Assembly: GCA_010365135.1 (NCBI GenBank)
Contig: JAAFGY010000003.1
Span: 1 to 64,000, forward strand
Direction of reading: 5' to 3'
Origin: Flavobacterium sp.
GTDB lineage: Bacteria; Bacteroidota; Bacteroidia; Flavobacteriales; Flavobacteriaceae
Length of the DNA: 64,000 nucleotides
Part shown: piece by piece, positions 9,175 to 17,501 of the stretch
Layout of the letters: each line of letters opens with the position of its first letter
Position numbering within the stretch: the stretch's first letter is position 1
Program-made: the position numbers and the translations under genes
The notes under the pieces: generated by a model
What the model saw: the letters and a program-made list of their open reading frames with translations, nothing else
Database searches by the model: none
What the model was told of the DNA's origin: nothing

Positions 9175-11082
9175 TTATTGGTTTTTTGTTAAAATCATTT
9201 TGGCATTATCATTTTTCGAAATTTGCTCCATAAAAAGACGGTAATCGTCGTACTCGGTGTTTTTATACAATCCTTTTTTGATTAAAATCGAACGTTTATA
9301 AGTCAAAGTAGTGGCGTCTCTTTTTATAATTTCTGTTTTGTATTCGCCGAATTTGGTATTCAATTCAAAATTATTTGGCATTGATTCTATAGAAAATCCT
9401 GTGGGTAAAGCAATAGCAATTTCGTCGTTATCATAGTATCCTCTTTGAATCTCGAATGGGTTTTTGCGGTTTCGAATTCTTTTTACACCTCCAGAACTTT
9501 GGTTGAATGCATCTAAAATAAAAATCATTTTATTGTTTGAAATGGTGCCATAATTCACTGCACTAATTTCCGCGTTTTCTGTAAAACTCACTTTTTCTTT
9601 TTCGTTTAAAAAAGTGATTTTATCAATTTTCAAATTGTTGATATTGTCCCAATATTCTTTATATTTTTTCTCTCTTTCGGTTGGCTGAGTGTTTTCTAAA
9701 CGATACTTCTGACCATACTGCGACCCTTGAGAGACAATTGCAATTTTTCCATAAAATTCTCCGTTATCATCTATCGAGTAGTTGCCTTTGCTAATTTGAG
9801 CATTGTCTTTATTTTCATAATTTTTTGTTTTAACAATCTCACCACCATCGGGTTTAATGATTAAAACATTTCTGTCATCAGTAAAATTTGCTTGATATCC
9901 AAAAGGAACATCTTGACTTGTACATTCTAAAAAAACGTAATCATCACCGTTTGGAATCGACAATATCATATGATTTCCTTGCATTGAGACAAAATCCGAT
10001 TGAATATCGTGTTTGTTTCTATCTCCAAATAACAGTGTGTTATAGGAAGGAACGTCAACCGCTTTTAACAATGCTCTCGTGTAATTTGACAACGCTTTGC
10101 AATCGCCATACCCTAAACGATCTACATCGTTGGCGAGCATTGGTTTCCAACCACCAATTCCAACTTGGATGCTAACATATCTTGATTTTTCCTGTAAATA
10201 TTTATAAACAATTGCTGCTTTTTTGATAGGATCTTTTTCGTCACCAACAAGATTTTTGATTTTTGTTTTGGTTTCCTCGGGCAATTCAATAGTTCCTGTT
10301 AAAATTTTATCCGAATACCATTGTCCATATTCTTTCCAACTTTTAGCATTGCCATCAACGCCTTCAAGATGAAAAAGTTCTAAGCCCATCATCACTTTTG
10401 GAAAAACGGAATATGCTGGACTATAATCTTCTTGTTTTTGAGCTAGAATATTGGTTGCCACATAAGAAAGCTGTGTTGAAGTATCGATCGTTTTATTAAT
10501 TTTAAAATTGGAAAAATTGAATTCCATTTTCTTAAAACCAAGACCTTCTGGATAATTCACGTTCAAAATACTTTTTTCAACGCTTACTTGATATTCGTTT
10601 AAAGGGAGCCATTGCGGAATAAAAGCCGTTGTAGAAGTTTCAATTTCGCTATCATATACTATAGTAAATGGATATTGTATAGGAGTATAATCCAAAAAAA
10701 ACAACCTGCTGTCCGAGAAGACCGTACCACCATCCGCGACACATTGATCTCTAAAGTCTTTTCTTTTAATTTTCTTTATTTCATTTCCAAAAGCGTCAAA
10801 AACGGTTGCTTGAATGTTTGCTACAGTTGTTTTCTTGTTGTAATATTCGTAGGCATTGATAGCTTCTTGCCCTTTTTCGTTCAGAACAGTAACAATTCTT
10901 TTCTGTTTGATATTCATATTTCGTTGAGTAGAAATGTTAATATCAGTTTGGTCTAAACGCACGACGGCATTGGCATTTTGCTTTAAACTGTCGGAAATTA
11001 ATAAGCTAGTGTATTCGGATTTTTGGGCGGCAATTGTAGTGGTAACCAAAAAAGCAATCAATAGAGAAGAAAGAAATTTCAT
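9175..11082 (-). CDS. DUF3857 / transglutaminase-like protein with plausible catalytic residues
   Basis: First gene of the four-gene cluster. A 635 aa exported protein with signal peptide (LVTTTIAAQ), a DUF3857 domain and a transglutaminase-like core. Unlike the three paralogues it keeps Cys328 in YGDCKALSNYTRALL and a His in GNHMILSIP; the third position is Glu (FLECT) where Asp is usual. It could therefore be an active cysteine protease- or transglutaminase-like enzyme acting outside the inner membrane. The genes follow with 3-nt gaps and are likely co-transcribed, so active and inactive members may work together. Substrate unknown. Confidence 0.85.
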   Translation of the reverse strand: MKFLSSLLIAFLVTTTIAAQKSEYTSLLISDSLKQNANAVVRLDQTDINISTQRNMNIKQKRIVTVLNEKGQEAINAYEYYNKKTTVANIQATVFDAFGNEIKKIKRKDFRDQCVADGGTVFSDSRLFFLDYTPIQYPFTIVYDSEIETSTTAFIPQWLPLNEYQVSVEKSILNVNYPEGLGFKKMEFNFSNFKINKTIDTSTQLSYVATNILAQKQEDYSPAYSVFPKVMMGLELFHLEGVDGNAKSWKEYGQWYSDKILTGTIELPEETKTKIKNLVGDEKDPIKKAAIVYKYLQEKSRYVSIQVGIGGWKPMLANDVDRLGYGDCKALSNYTRALLKAVDVPSYNTLLFGDRNKHDIQSDFVSMQGNHMILSIPNGDDYVFLECTSQDVPFGYQANFTDDRNVLIIKPDGGEIVKTKNYENKDNAQISKGNYSIDDNGEFYGKIAIVSQGSQYGQKYRLENTQPTEREKKYKEYWDNINNLKIDKITFLNEKEKVSFTENAEISAVNYGTISNNKMIFILDAFNQSSGGVKRIRNRKNPFEIQRGYYDNDEIAIALPTGFSIESMPNNFELNTKFGEYKTEIIKRDATTLTYKRSILIKKGLYKNTEYDDYRLFMEQISKNDNAKMILTKNQ

Positions 11083-11132
11083 AAAAAATGTTTTACCAAA
11101 TTTATGAAAACTTTCTTAAGATTAATCCTAAA

Positions 11133-11585
11133 TTACTCTTTATTTTTTGAATCGATTAAAATGGTTACGGGGCCATCATTTAGGAGCAAAACTTTCATAT
11201 CGGCTCCAAAAATTCCGGTTTGAACTTTTTTGCCTAATTCATTTTCTAATTGTTGAACGAAGTTTTCATACATTGGAATAGCAATTTCGGGTTTTGCCGC
11301 TTTAATATAAGAAGGGCGATTGCCTTTTTTTGTTGAAGCTTGAAGAGTAAATTGAGAAACAACAATTATTTCCCCATCAATATCTTTTACCGAAAGGTTC
11401 ATCACGGCGTTTGCATCTCCAAAAATGCGAAGATTAGCAATTTTTTGGCAAATCCAATTCGTGTCTTCTTGAGTATCGGCATCTTCGATTCCAACTAAAA
11501 CCAATATCCCGTTTTGAATTTCGGCCACAATTTTAGAATCGATGGTTACGGAGGCGGAGGAAACTCTCTGGATTACTGTTTTCAA
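11133..11585 (-). CDS. dtd: D-aminoacyl-tRNA deacylase
   Basis: Removes D-amino acids (and glycine from tRNA-Ala) from mischarged tRNA. Family motifs are clear: VIQRVSSASVTID at the N terminus, VVSQFTLQAS near residue 74 and NDGPVTILID at the C terminus. The ORF track starts at a TTG at 11606, but no Dtd-like sequence precedes LKTVIQRVS. A TTG at 11585 gives MKTVIQRVS and 150 aa, the normal length and N terminus. No in-frame ATG is available, so a TTG start is likely. The upstream TTG overlaps a large palindrome. Confidence 0.93.
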   Translation of the reverse strand: MKTVIQRVSSASVTIDSKIVAEIQNGILVLVGIEDADTQEDTNWICQKIANLRIFGDANAVMNLSVKDIDGEIIVVSQFTLQASTKKGNRPSYIKAAKPEIAIPMYENFVQQLENELGKKVQTGIFGADMKVLLLNDGPVTILIDSKNKE

Positions 11586-11604
11586 AATAATGGTGCTTTT
11601 TAAC

Positions 11605-11637
11605 AACCCTATCAGGGTTTAAAACCCTGATAGGGTT
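11605..11637. repeat. palindromic repeat, family A (AACCCTATCAGGGTT)
   Basis: Near-perfect palindrome with 15-16 nt arms (AACCCTATCAGGGTT and its reverse complement) and almost no loop, between rsgA and dtd. A second copy with a compensated base change lies at 23974-24006. Both copies sit 20-24 nt upstream of a minus-strand start codon. No U-tract follows, so a terminator role is not obvious. Confidence 0.8.
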
Positions 11638-11651
11638 AGGATCTAAAATAA

Positions 11652-12629
11652 TTATTTCCGCGTTTCATCACTGGCTTTTCGATCTTCATCGAAGGAATCG
11701 GTGCGATAATTTTCGTCATCACCTTCCAATATTTTAATGTAGCTATTGTAGCGTGACCAAGCGATTTCGTCTTTTTCTAAAGCTGTTTTTATGGCGCATT
11801 GCGGTTCGTCTTTGTGCAAACAATTATTGAATTTGCATTGGTCTTTCAACTTGAAAAACTCTGGAAAATAACCACTAATCTCCTCTTTTTCCATATCCAC
11901 AATTCCAAAACCTTTGATTCCCGGCGTGTCTATTATTCGAGCATCAAAAGACAAATCATACATTTCAGCAAAAGTCGTTGTGTGCTGTCCTTGTTTACTG
12001 GCTTCGGAAATGGTTTTAGTTTTTAGATTCAAAGTGGGTTCCATAGCATTGACCAAAGTCGATTTTCCAACACCAGAATGTCCCGAAAACATACTTACTT
12101 TGCCAATCATCATGGCCTTTAACTCCTCTATTCCTTTACTTTCTATGGCAGAAACACGAAGGCATTTATAGCCAATAGCCGAATAAATATGCTCCAAATA
12201 CAATTGTTCGTCCAAGGTTGCTTCGTCGAAAGTGTCAATTTTGTTGAAAACCAAAACCGTTTCAATTCCATAAGCTTCGGCAGTTACAAGAAAACGGTCG
12301 ATAAAATTAGGCGTTGTTGGCGGATTGTTGATGGTAACCAAAAGGAAAACGCGATCAATATTCGACGCAATAATGTGCATTTGATGTGACAGATTCACCG
12401 ATTTTCGAACAATATAATTCTTTCTTTCGTGGATTTTATGAATGGTTCCTGTAACGGTATCCGAAGTTTCTTCGAGTTCATAATCTACAACATCGCCTAC
12501 AGCAATTGGGTTCGTGCTTTTGATACCTTTGATTCGGAATTTCCCTTTCATACGGCATTCGATAAAAGCGCCTTGATCGGATTTTACGGTGTACCAACTT
12601 CCTGTAGATTTATAAACGGTTCCTGTCAT
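11652..12629 (-). CDS. rsgA: ribosome small subunit-dependent GTPase A
   Basis: Circularly permuted GTPase that checks late 30S maturation. The 325 aa sequence has an N-terminal OB fold (to about 75), then the permuted G motifs: NKID near 128, GHSGVGKST near 183 and DTPGIKGFG near 227. A C-terminal zinc knuckle follows (CKFNNCLHKDEPQC, about 259-272). The tail after 300 is acidic and poorly conserved. A TATCTTTG -7-like element at 12675-12682 may drive it. The spacer before dtd is 22-45 nt depending on the dtd start, and contains the palindrome. Confidence 0.95.
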   Translation of the reverse strand: MTGTVYKSTGSWYTVKSDQGAFIECRMKGKFRIKGIKSTNPIAVGDVVDYELEETSDTVTGTIHKIHERKNYIVRKSVNLSHQMHIIASNIDRVFLLVTINNPPTTPNFIDRFLVTAEAYGIETVLVFNKIDTFDEATLDEQLYLEHIYSAIGYKCLRVSAIESKGIEELKAMMIGKVSMFSGHSGVGKSTLVNAMEPTLNLKTKTISEASKQGQHTTTFAEMYDLSFDARIIDTPGIKGFGIVDMEKEEISGYFPEFFKLKDQCKFNNCLHKDEPQCAIKTALEKDEIAWSRYNSYIKILEGDDENYRTDSFDEDRKASDETRK

Positions 12630-12726
12630 TACAATTTTAGATTTCTGAATTCAGATTTTAGATTTCAATGTTTGCAAAGATAAAAGATTTATGGAGGATT
12701 TAGATTTTTGAATACTCTAATAAACA

Positions 12727-12757
12727 AAAATCCCAAAACAATTAGCCTTGGGATTTT
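12727..12757 (-). terminator. terminator of the aromatic operon
   Basis: AAAATCCCAA and TTGGGATTTT form a 10-bp stem followed on the minus strand by a short U-rich run, 68 nt after the stop of the DAHP synthase gene. It separates this operon from rsgA. Confidence 0.7.
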
Positions 12758-12824
12758 ATAAATTTCAATGTTCAATTACCGAAATCTTCAATCAAAAATC
12801 GTTAATCTGCAATCTTAAATCATC

Positions 12825-13904
12825 TTATGAATTCAATATTTTCTCTTGGTGACCAATACTTTCTTGGTGAATATCTCTGAATAACCTAACAATAAATTCT
12901 TCGGTTAACCCTTTTTTCGCACCTGCAGCGATCATTTTTACTTGGATTTCGTTCCAACGATTGTTTTGCAAAACAGCCACGTTATTTTCTTTTTTCACTT
13001 GACCAATTTCGTCAGCAACTTTCATACGCTTGCCTAAAAGCTCTAATAAATTGGCATCTAAAACATCGATATTGGCTCTTAATTTGGTCATTTTATTTTC
13101 AAAATCTGAATCTCCACTCACTTTTCTGATTTTCAAATCTTTGAAAATTTGTTTTAAAGCGGCAGGCGTCACTTGTTGCGCAGCATCACTCCACGCATTG
13201 TCTGGGTCATTATGCGTTTCGATAATCATACCGTCATAGTTCAAGTCCAAAGCTTCCTGAGTCACTTCAAGAATCATATCACGGTTTCCTGTAATGTGCG
13301 ATGGATCGATGATTAAAGGCAAATCAGGGAATTTATTTTGCAGTTCGATAGCAATTTGCCATTCTGGAATGTTTCTGTATTTTGTTTTTTCGTAAGTAGA
13401 AAAACCTCTATGAATTACTCCTAAATTTTTGATTCCAGCAGCATACAAACGCTCTACACCACCCAACCACAAAGCCATATCTGGATTTACAGGGTTTTTA
13501 ATCAATACAATTTTGTCAGTTCCTTTTAATGTATCGGCAATTTCCTGAACCGCAAACGGATTTGCAGTAGTTCGAGCACCAATCCATAGAACGTCAATGT
13601 CATTTTCTAAAGCCAATTTACAGTGTGCAGCTGTGGCAACTTCAGTTCCCATTAGCAAACCTGTTTCTGCTTTTGCTTTTTTCAACCATTTCAAACCTAT
13701 TTCACCAACACCTTCAAATCCTCCTGGACGAGTTCTTGGTTTCCAGATTCCTGCTCTAAAAACGCTTACATCTGAATCTTTCAATTCGTGCGCAATTTTC
13801 AAAACTTGTTCTTCTGTTTCAGCACTACAAGGTCCTGCAATTACGAATGGGTGAGTCAAATTGAATTCGTTCAACCAATTTCTCATTTCTTTCTTGTTTT
13901 CCAT
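12825..13904 (-). CDS. bifunctional DAHP synthase / chorismate mutase (type II)
   Basis: Catalyses the first shikimate-pathway step (PEP + erythrose 4-phosphate to DAHP) and the chorismate-to-prephenate branch step. Residues about 1-255 match the type I-beta DAHP synthase/KDO8P synthase fold (FVIAGPCSAETEEQ, KPRTRPGGFEGVG, IDPSHITGNR). Residues about 270-359 are an AroQ chorismate mutase helix bundle (KLRANIDVLDANLLELLGKRM). The fusion with a C-terminal mutase is typical of Bacteroidota. It is the last gene of the pheA-aminotransferase-tyrA operon and so shares the upstream attenuator; allosteric control through the mutase domain is likely. Confidence 0.95.
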   Translation of the reverse strand: MENKKEMRNWLNEFNLTHPFVIAGPCSAETEEQVLKIAHELKDSDVSVFRAGIWKPRTRPGGFEGVGEIGLKWLKKAKAETGLLMGTEVATAAHCKLALENDIDVLWIGARTTANPFAVQEIADTLKGTDKIVLIKNPVNPDMALWLGGVERLYAAGIKNLGVIHRGFSTYEKTKYRNIPEWQIAIELQNKFPDLPLIIDPSHITGNRDMILEVTQEALDLNYDGMIIETHNDPDNAWSDAAQQVTPAALKQIFKDLKIRKVSGDSDFENKMTKLRANIDVLDANLLELLGKRMKVADEIGQVKKENNVAVLQNNRWNEIQVKMIAAGAKKGLTEEFIVRLFRDIHQESIGHQEKILNS

Positions 13905-13945
13905 CTTTTCTAACTATTTATTTTTTGTTGTGTTTTATTTTAATA

Positions 13946-14803
13946 CTATTTTTTACTATTCATTCCGTTTAAAATTTCTCTTATGCGGTTTACGCCTTGC
14001 ATTTCATTGAAAATCGCATCATAATCGTCATTCTCTAGCAACTCTTTGAACTTGGATAAATTAGAAATGTATTCTTCCAATGTTTTTACAACTTGCTTTT
14101 TATTCTGTTTGAAAATTGGTGTCCACATTGCTGGTGAACTTTTGGCCAAACGAACTGTGCTTTCAAACCCAGAACCCGCCATATCAAATATATCTTGCTC
14201 GTCTTTTTCTTTGTTTATCACCGTTTTTCCGAGCATAAACGAACTAATGTGCGACAAATGCGAAACATAAGCAATGTGTTTATCGTGTGATTTTGGATCC
14301 ATATATCGAATTCTCATTCCCATACTTTTGAACAAATCCAATGCTTTTTCCTGTAACTTGAAAGTCGTCTTTTCCACTTCGCAAATGATATTTGTTTTGC
14401 CTTGAAACAATCCTTTTATCGCCGCCGATGGCCCAGAAAACTCCGTTCCTGCAATGGGATGCGCTGCTATAAAATTCCTTCTTTTAGGATGATTTCTTAC
14501 CGCCTCACAAATTGGAGTCTTGGTAGAACCAACATCAAAAACTGTCGATGTATCTGGAATTATATCCAAAACTTTTGGCAAAAACATAAGAGCGACATCA
14601 ACAGGAACCGAAAGAATTACGTAATCGGCTTGGACTAAATCTTCGAAAACCGCAACCTCATCAATAATTCCCAGCGACATTGCCTCTTTCAAATGATTTT
14701 CATTACTGTCGATCCCATAAATTCTGGCATCTTCAAAAAATTCTTTAGCTCCTAATGCTAATGAGCCTCCTATTAATCCTGTTCCTATTACGAATATTTT
14801 CAT
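13946..14803 (-). CDS. tyrA: prephenate dehydrogenase
   Basis: NAD(P)-dependent oxidative decarboxylation of prephenate to 4-hydroxyphenylpyruvate for tyrosine. It shows a Rossmann GTGLIGGSLALG at the N terminus, HPIAGTEFSGP near residue 118, and a helical dehydrogenase domain after about 150 (SHLSHISSFMLG). I place the start at the ATG at 14803 (285 aa); the longer ORF would begin with 16 residues encoded by a GCTTTTGGC spacer repeat. It lies between the aminotransferase and DAHP synthase genes in the same operon. Confidence 0.93.
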   Translation of the reverse strand: MKIFVIGTGLIGGSLALGAKEFFEDARIYGIDSNENHLKEAMSLGIIDEVAVFEDLVQADYVILSVPVDVALMFLPKVLDIIPDTSTVFDVGSTKTPICEAVRNHPKRRNFIAAHPIAGTEFSGPSAAIKGLFQGKTNIICEVEKTTFKLQEKALDLFKSMGMRIRYMDPKSHDKHIAYVSHLSHISSFMLGKTVINKEKDEQDIFDMAGSGFESTVRLAKSSPAMWTPIFKQNKKQVVKTLEEYISNLSKFKELLENDDYDAIFNEMQGVNRIREILNGMNSKK

Positions 14804-14811
14804 TTTTATTA

Positions 14812-14885
14812 TGCTTTTGGCTTTTGGCTTTTGGCTTTTGGTAGCTGACAAATTGCCAACTGCTAAAAGCTACAAGCCAATTGCA
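14812..14885. repeat. spacer repeat of GCTTTTGGC words
   Basis: Four tandem GCTTTTGG units followed by inverted relatives (GCTAAAAGC) lie between the aminotransferase stop and the tyrA start, overlapping the aminotransferase 3' end. Similar words fill the gaps at 27676-27772 and 33905-33950, so this is a second dispersed spacer-repeat family. Confidence 0.6.
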
Positions 14886-16027
14886 AATCTATCAATTGCT
14901 TCTTGAATTTTTTCCTCTTTTACACACAATGCAAATCGAATATATCCTTCGCCATTGGAACCAAAAATAGTTCCTGGTGTAATGAATATCGATTTTTCGT
15001 ATAATATTTTATCAATAAAATCTTCTGAAGATGCGATTCCTGCTGGTAATTTTGCCCAAACAAATAATCCAACACCTTCTTTGTAAACTTCGCAACCTAG
15101 CTTTTGAGCCAACTGTTCAGTCAAAACTCTTCTTTTCTTGTAAACCGCATTCATCGAATCAAACCAAGATTTTTCGCTTTTTAATGCTTCAATCGCTCCT
15201 TTTTGGATTCCGAAGAACATTCCGCTGTCCATATTGCTTTTTACTTTCAAAACTGCATCAATGCAAGCCGCATTTCCTAAAACCATTCCCACTCGCCAAC
15301 CTGCCATATTGAAAGTTTTTGATAAAGAATTTAATTCTAATGCTACGTCTTTTGCGCCTTCGACTTGCAACAAACTCATTGGATTATCGTTCAAAACAAA
15401 ACTGTACGGATTGTCATTGATTAATAAAATATTGTGCTTTTTGGCGAAAGCCACTAATTTTTCGAACAATTCCAAACTTCCTCTCGCTCCTGTTGGCATA
15501 TGCGGATAACCCAACCACATCAATTTTACTTTGGATAAATCTAATTTTTCTAAAGCTTCGAAATCAGGTTCCCAATAATTTTTTTCCTGCAAATCATAAT
15601 AAACCGGAACCGCTCCAACCAAATTCGTAACGGAAGAATACGTTGGGTAACCTGGATTTGGAATTAAAACTTGGTCTCCCTCATTCAAAAAAGCTAGCGA
15701 AATATGCATAATTCCTTCTTTGGAACCCATTAAAGGTAAAATTTCAGTATTCGAATCTAAAGCAACTCCGTAATTATTTTCATAAAAATCAGCCATTCCT
15801 TTTCTCAATTCCGGCAATCCTTGGTAACTTTGATATTGATGCGCATTTTCTTCTTGCATCGCCAAATTTACGGCCTCAATAACCGCTTGTGACGGACGCA
15901 AATCTGGGCTTCCAATTCCCATATTGATAATGGGTTTTCCTTCAGAAGCCAATTGTCTTACCTCTCTCAATTTTGAAGAGAAATAGTATTCTTCAACTAT
16001 GTCTAAACGTTTAGCGGTTGTAATCAT
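14870..16027 (-). CDS. PLP-dependent class I/II aminotransferase
   Basis: Fold-type I aminotransferase, 385 aa, with the Schiff-base lysine in NSLSKTFNMAGWRVG near residue 235, NPGYPTYSS near 123 and the phosphate-contact Arg region RFALC near the C terminus. Its position between pheA and tyrA suggests it transaminates phenylpyruvate and 4-hydroxyphenylpyruvate, or acts on prephenate. Sequence alone could also fit an aspartate or LL-diaminopimelate aminotransferase. The aromatic role is inferred from context. Confidence 0.88.
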   Translation of the reverse strand: MITTAKRLDIVEEYYFSSKLREVRQLASEGKPIINMGIGSPDLRPSQAVIEAVNLAMQEENAHQYQSYQGLPELRKGMADFYENNYGVALDSNTEILPLMGSKEGIMHISLAFLNEGDQVLIPNPGYPTYSSVTNLVGAVPVYYDLQEKNYWEPDFEALEKLDLSKVKLMWLGYPHMPTGARGSLELFEKLVAFAKKHNILLINDNPYSFVLNDNPMSLLQVEGAKDVALELNSLSKTFNMAGWRVGMVLGNAACIDAVLKVKSNMDSGMFFGIQKGAIEALKSEKSWFDSMNAVYKKRRVLTEQLAQKLGCEVYKEGVGLFVWAKLPAGIASSEDFIDKILYEKSIFITPGTIFGSNGEGYIRFALCVKEEKIQEAIDRFAIGL

Positions 16028-16039
16028 TTTCTTTTTTTT

Positions 16040-16071
16040 CCTCCCCCAACCCCCTCCAAAAGGAAGGGGAG
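16040..16071. repeat. C-rich hairpin repeat (CTCCCCCAACCCCCTCC type)
   Basis: A strikingly GC-rich element (CCTCCCCCAACCCCCTCC then GGAAGGGGAG) in an AT-rich spacer between the aminotransferase start and the pheA stop. The arms can fold into a hairpin. A related element occurs inside pheA at 17010-17043. Confidence 0.6.
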
Positions 16072-16194
16072 CCGAAATCGAAAAGGGGATTTTTATTTAT
16101 TATTTTCTGTTTTATCTTTAAAATTTTGAATTGTGATTTCTGAAATCTGCATTATATATTCTGCCTTCTGAAATCTAAAATCTGCAATCTTGAA

Positions 16195-17079
16195 CTACGG
16201 TTTTGTGTTTTTATATTCTCCTAAAACTTTGAAATATTCTGCCATAATTTCCAATAAAGATTTTGCTTTCGCGTAATCTTGGTACTTTTCAAAAGTTACG
16301 TCCACAAAAAACGAATATTTCCAAGGTGTTTCTATTTTTGGCAAGGATTGAATCTTGGTTAAATTCAGTTTGCAATCGCTCATTACATTCAAAACGGCGG
16401 CCAAACTTCCGCGTTTGTGATCCAATTCGAATTTTATAGAGGCGCGATTAATTTCGTTTTTTGAAACAAATGAATTTTCCCGTTTTACAATAACAAAACG
16501 CGTCATATTATTGTTAATCGTTTGGATTTCTGGAGCCAAAATTTCTAAATCATACATTTCCGCTGCCGTTTTACTGGCAATTGCAGCAATTCCTAAAAGT
16601 TGCTTTTTCTGAATTCTACGTGCTGTTTCGGCCGTATCTTTATCTTCGACTAATTTAATTTTTGGATATTTTTTCAAGAATTCCATACATTGCAACAACG
16701 CCATTGGATGCGAATGAACTTCAAGAATATCTTTAATATTCTGCCCTTTTAGCGCCATTAAATTTTGATGAATGTCTAAATAATGCTCGCCAATAATGTG
16801 CAAATTATTCTTGTCAATCAACGCATAATTCGGAATAATTGGACCCGCAATAGAATTTTCTATCGCCATAACTGCCTGATCTGATTTTCCCGAAAGCAAA
16901 CTGTCTACTAATTTATCGAATGACAAACATTCATCCACTTCGACCTCATTGCCAAAATATTCTTGCGCCACCTGATGGTGAAAAGAGCCTTTTATACCTT
17001 GTATTGCAATCCTCTCCCCGACCCTCAACAAACGAGAGGGAGAATCGGTGGAAGTAGTTTGCTTATTTGTAGTGTTCAT
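16195..17079 (-). CDS. pheA: prephenate dehydratase
   Basis: Converts prephenate to phenylpyruvate. Catalytic-domain motifs: IAIQGIKGSFHHQVA (about 25-39), AVMAIENSIAGPI near 80 and the C-terminal NNMTRFVIV near 193. A regulatory ACT domain follows (about 208-290, ELDHKRGSLAAVLNVM and KIQSLPKIETPW), so phenylalanine feedback is expected. Odd feature: about 18-20 extra residues (TDSPSRLLRVGER) precede the normal N terminus and are encoded by a GC-rich palindromic repeat. There is no alternative start after it. It is the first gene of the operon, directly behind a Phe/Tyr leader and terminator. Confidence 0.95.
   Translation of the reverse strand: MNTTNKQTTSTDSPSRLLRVGERIAIQGIKGSFHHQVAQEYFGNEVEVDECLSFDKLVDSLLSGKSDQAVMAIENSIAGPIIPNYALIDKNNLHIIGEHYLDIHQNLMALKGQNIKDILEVHSHPMALLQCMEFLKKYPKIKLVEDKDTAETARRIQKKQLLGIAAIASKTAAEMYDLEILAPEIQTINNNMTRFVIVKRENSFVSKNEINRASIKFELDHKRGSLAAVLNVMSDCKLNLTKIQSLPKIETPWKYSFFVDVTFEKYQDYAKAKSLLEIMAEYFKVLGEYKNTKP
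17010..17043. repeat. GC-rich palindromic repeat inside pheA
   Basis: CCTCTCCCCGACCCTC followed by AACGAGAGGGAGA gives overlapping inverted arms (CCTCTC/GAGAGG). It is far more GC-rich than its surroundings and is read in frame as the N-terminal extension of PheA. It resembles the intergenic element at 16040. Confidence 0.6.
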
Positions 17080-17087
17080 AAATATTC

Positions 17088-17116
17088 AAAAAAAAATCCT
17101 GATTTTCATCAGGATT
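17088..17116 (-). terminator. phe-operon attenuator terminator
   Basis: On the minus strand AATCCTGA, loop TGAAAA, TCAGGATT is a perfect 8-bp stem followed by a U7 run, 9 nt before the pheA ATG. The 5' arm can instead pair with AGGATTGT located right at the leader stop codon (17161-17168), a perfect 8-bp antiterminator. It is therefore a conditional terminator rather than an end-of-operon one. Confidence 0.9.
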
Positions 17117-17167
17117 GTATATTAGTTTTATTTGTTTCTTAATCGTTCAAATAACCATAGACAATCC

Positions 17168-17224
17168 TTACTTCCTAAAGAAGAAATAGTAAGTATTGCT
17201 AAAATAAAACTGGTTAGTTGACAT
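17168..17224 (-). CDS. Phe/Tyr-rich leader peptide of the pheA operon
   Basis: An 18-codon ORF reading MSTNQFYFSNTYYFFFRK, with 5 Phe and 3 Tyr including a TYYFFF run. It ends right at the antiterminator strand and 52 nt before the terminator hairpin. Leader codons in 17189-17198 (CAATACTTAC) can also pair with GTAAGGATTG at 17162-17171. This gives the full 1:2, 2:3, 3:4 set of a translational-stalling attenuator. A ribosome stalled on the Phe/Tyr codons would free strand 2 to block termination. It is too short for the ORF track. Confidence 0.88.
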   Translation of the reverse strand: MSTNQFYFSNTYYFFFRK

Positions 17225-17254
17225 TTTGTTTCGTATTTTTAGTAAAATTCTCTG

Positions 17255-17285
17255 CGAATGTATAAATTATTTTTTGCTAACCAAA
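17255..17285 (-). promoter_or_regulatory. promoter of the aromatic amino-acid operon
   Basis: TTTG, 19 nt, TACATTCG on the minus strand fits the flavobacterial -33/-7 pattern with one mismatch. It would start transcription about 25 nt upstream of the leader peptide ATG. Confidence 0.6.
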
Positions 17286-17445
17286 AGAAAACGCCGATTT
17301 TATTGAACAAAAAAAGAATTCTCGATAAAACTGGTTTTTCATTAGGTAATAATCAAAAATGAAGATTTTAAATTGCAATTAGACAAATATACTTACTACC
17401 CATTCATTATTGATAAACATTGAAATATGATGAACTATTTTCAAC

Positions 17446-17477
17446 AAAAAAGCATCCGTAAAAAACGAATGCTTTTT
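17446..17477 (-). terminator. terminator of the small outer-membrane protein gene
   Basis: AAAAAGCATTCG, loop, CGGATGCTTTTTT on the minus strand (one G-U pair) starts 25 nt after the stop of the 17502-18092 gene and ends in a U-run. Confidence 0.75.
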
Positions 17478-17501
17478 GTAAAACTTTTGAAAGTTTAAAT
17501 A

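Noticed and set aside
14812-14885. Possible CRISPR-like or VNTR array
   Set aside because: Units are 8-9 nt words with no spacers and no cas genes nearby; they match spacer repeats elsewhere in the window.
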